The notes under the pieces were generated by a model. That model searched no databases. It was not told the origin of the DNA and saw only the letters and a list, made by a program, of their open reading frames with translations. Of a stretch of 45,396 nt of DNA, positions 44,474 through 45,396 are shown piece by piece. This stretch comes from Candidatus Evtepia faecavium (lineage in GTDB: Bacteria; Bacillota; Clostridia; Oscillospirales; Oscillospiraceae): positions 1-45,396 of the forward strand of contig DXDK01000065.1 in NCBI GenBank assembly GCA_019115545.1. Reading direction: 5' to 3'. How positions within the stretch are numbered: the stretch's first letter is position 1; each line of letters starts with the position of its first letter. Made by a program: the position numbers and the translations under genes.

Positions 44474-44502
44474 TTGCGCCGGGGCGCGATCTGGGGTACA
44501 AT
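44474..44502 (+). promoter_or_regulatory. Candidate SigA promoter for mrnC
   Basis: TTGCGC-N17-TACAAT upstream of 44533. Confidence 0.5.
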
Positions 44503-44532
44503 GGGGAAAACCCAAAGCAACGGAGCGATCGC

Positions 44533-44937
44533 ATGGATTATTTTCACCTGTCAGAAGACAAGCAGGATGTATTGAACATGAGCAACCTGGGCCTGGCCTA
44601 CCTGGGAGACGGGGTGTATGAGGTCATGGTCCGGGCCTGGCTGTGCCTCCACGGCAAGCTCACCCCCGGCCGCCTCCACCGGGCCGCCCTGGCCTATGTG
44701 GCCGCCCCCCGGCAGGCCGCCCTGGTGGAGAAGATCCTCCCCGCCCTTACCCCGGAGGAGACCCAGGTCTTCAAGCGGGCCCGGAACGCCAGCCCCCACT
44801 CCTATCCCAAGGGGGCCACCCGGGGGGAGTACCAGACGGCCACCGGGCTGGAGGCCCTGTTCGGCTGGCTCTATCTCCGGGGGGAGACCGACCGGCTCAA
44901 TGCGCTCTTTGAAACCATGATGGAAGGGGAGGAGTAA
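44533..44937 (+). CDS. mrnC: Mini-ribonuclease III
   Basis: 134 aa; LGLAYLGDGVYEVMVRAWLCLHGKLTPGRLHRAALAYVAAPRQAALVEKILPALTPEETQVFKRARNASPHSYPKGATRGEYQTATGLEALFGWLYL. Confidence 0.95.
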   Translation: MDYFHLSEDKQDVLNMSNLGLAYLGDGVYEVMVRAWLCLHGKLTPGRLHRAALAYVAAPRQAALVEKILPALTPEETQVFKRARNASPHSYPKGATRGEYQTATGLEALFGWLYLRGETDRLNALFETMMEGEE

Positions 44938-44938
44938 C

Positions 44939-45396
44939 ATGCCCATGGACGCCCTGTGCCTGTCCGCCGTCCTCCGGGAGACCCAGGGGGCGGTGCTGGG
45001 GGGGCGGATCGACAAGATCCACCAGCCCAGCCGGGACGAGGTCCTGCTCCACATCCGGGGCCAGGGGGGGCCCTGCCGGCTGCTGCTGTCGGCCAACCCC
45101 AGCCGGGCGAGGCTTCAGCTCACCGCCCTGCCCCGGGAGAACCCCGCCGAGCCCCCCATGTTCTGCATGCTCCTGCGGAAGTATCTCTCCGGGGGGAAGA
45201 TTTTGGCCCTCCGCCAGCCCCCCATGGAGCGCATGGCGGAGCTGGTCATCGAGGCCACCAACGAGATGGGGGACAAGGTCCGCCGCCGCCTCATCCTGGA
45301 GGCCATGGGCCGCCGGACCAACCTGATCCTCCTGGACGGGGAGGACCGGATCGTGGACTGCCTCCGCCGCACCGGGGGGGACCTGACCCAGGCCCG
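44939..45396 (+). CDS. rqcH: Rqc2/NFACT family protein (RqcH/FbpA-type), N-terminal part, truncated by window end
   Basis: MPMDALCLSAVLRETQGAVLGGRIDKIHQPSRDEVLLHIRGQGGPCRLLLSANPSRARLQLTALPRENPAEPPMFCMLLRKYLSGGKI...NEMGDKVRRRLILEAMGRRTNLILLD; ATG at 44939. Confidence 0.93.
   Translation, partial: MPMDALCLSAVLRETQGAVLGGRIDKIHQPSRDEVLLHIRGQGGPCRLLLSANPSRARLQLTALPRENPAEPPMFCMLLRKYLSGGKILALRQPPMERMAELVIEATNEMGDKVRRRLILEAMGRRTNLILLDGEDRIVDCLRRTGGDLTQA

Overview
This is a GC-rich chromosomal window whose gene content resembles a spore-forming Clostridia/Oscillospiraceae-type Firmicute. The taxonomy is inferred from gene content and I could not check it. I see no CRISPR array, transposase, integrase, phage module or recognisable defence island. 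In order the window holds: the 5' part of a membrane pyrophosphatase (hppA); two tandem TrkH paralogs plus TrkA; a MATE transporter; rpmG-secE-nusG-rplKAJL with an L10 leader; ruvX, uridine phosphorylase and DUF1847; yqfC-yqfD-phoH and a single ORF fusing YbeY to Era; a non-canonical dlt-like carrier-protein operon (adenylation enzyme, GNAT, ACP, MBOAT, SGNH/polysaccharide deacetylase); an AI-2E family transporter; a 2-hydroxyacyl-CoA dehydratase/DCCP-like pair in which the second protein carries a fused activator ATPase; an Mbeg1-like hydrolase; coaX; spoIVA; a Na/Pi-PhoU transporter; a LUD protein; spoIIGA-sigE; putP and a TetR regulator with a 36-bp palindrome between them; an AlaX-type editing protein; tRNA-Leu(CAG); upp; tsaB-tsaE; an FtsW/RodA protein coupled to an Ig/SLH protein; ogt; mrnC; and the start of rqcH. 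The strongest candidates for follow-up are the dlt-like operon, the YbeY-Era fusion and the dehydratase/activator fusion. All family assignments come from reading motifs by eye; no database search was run.
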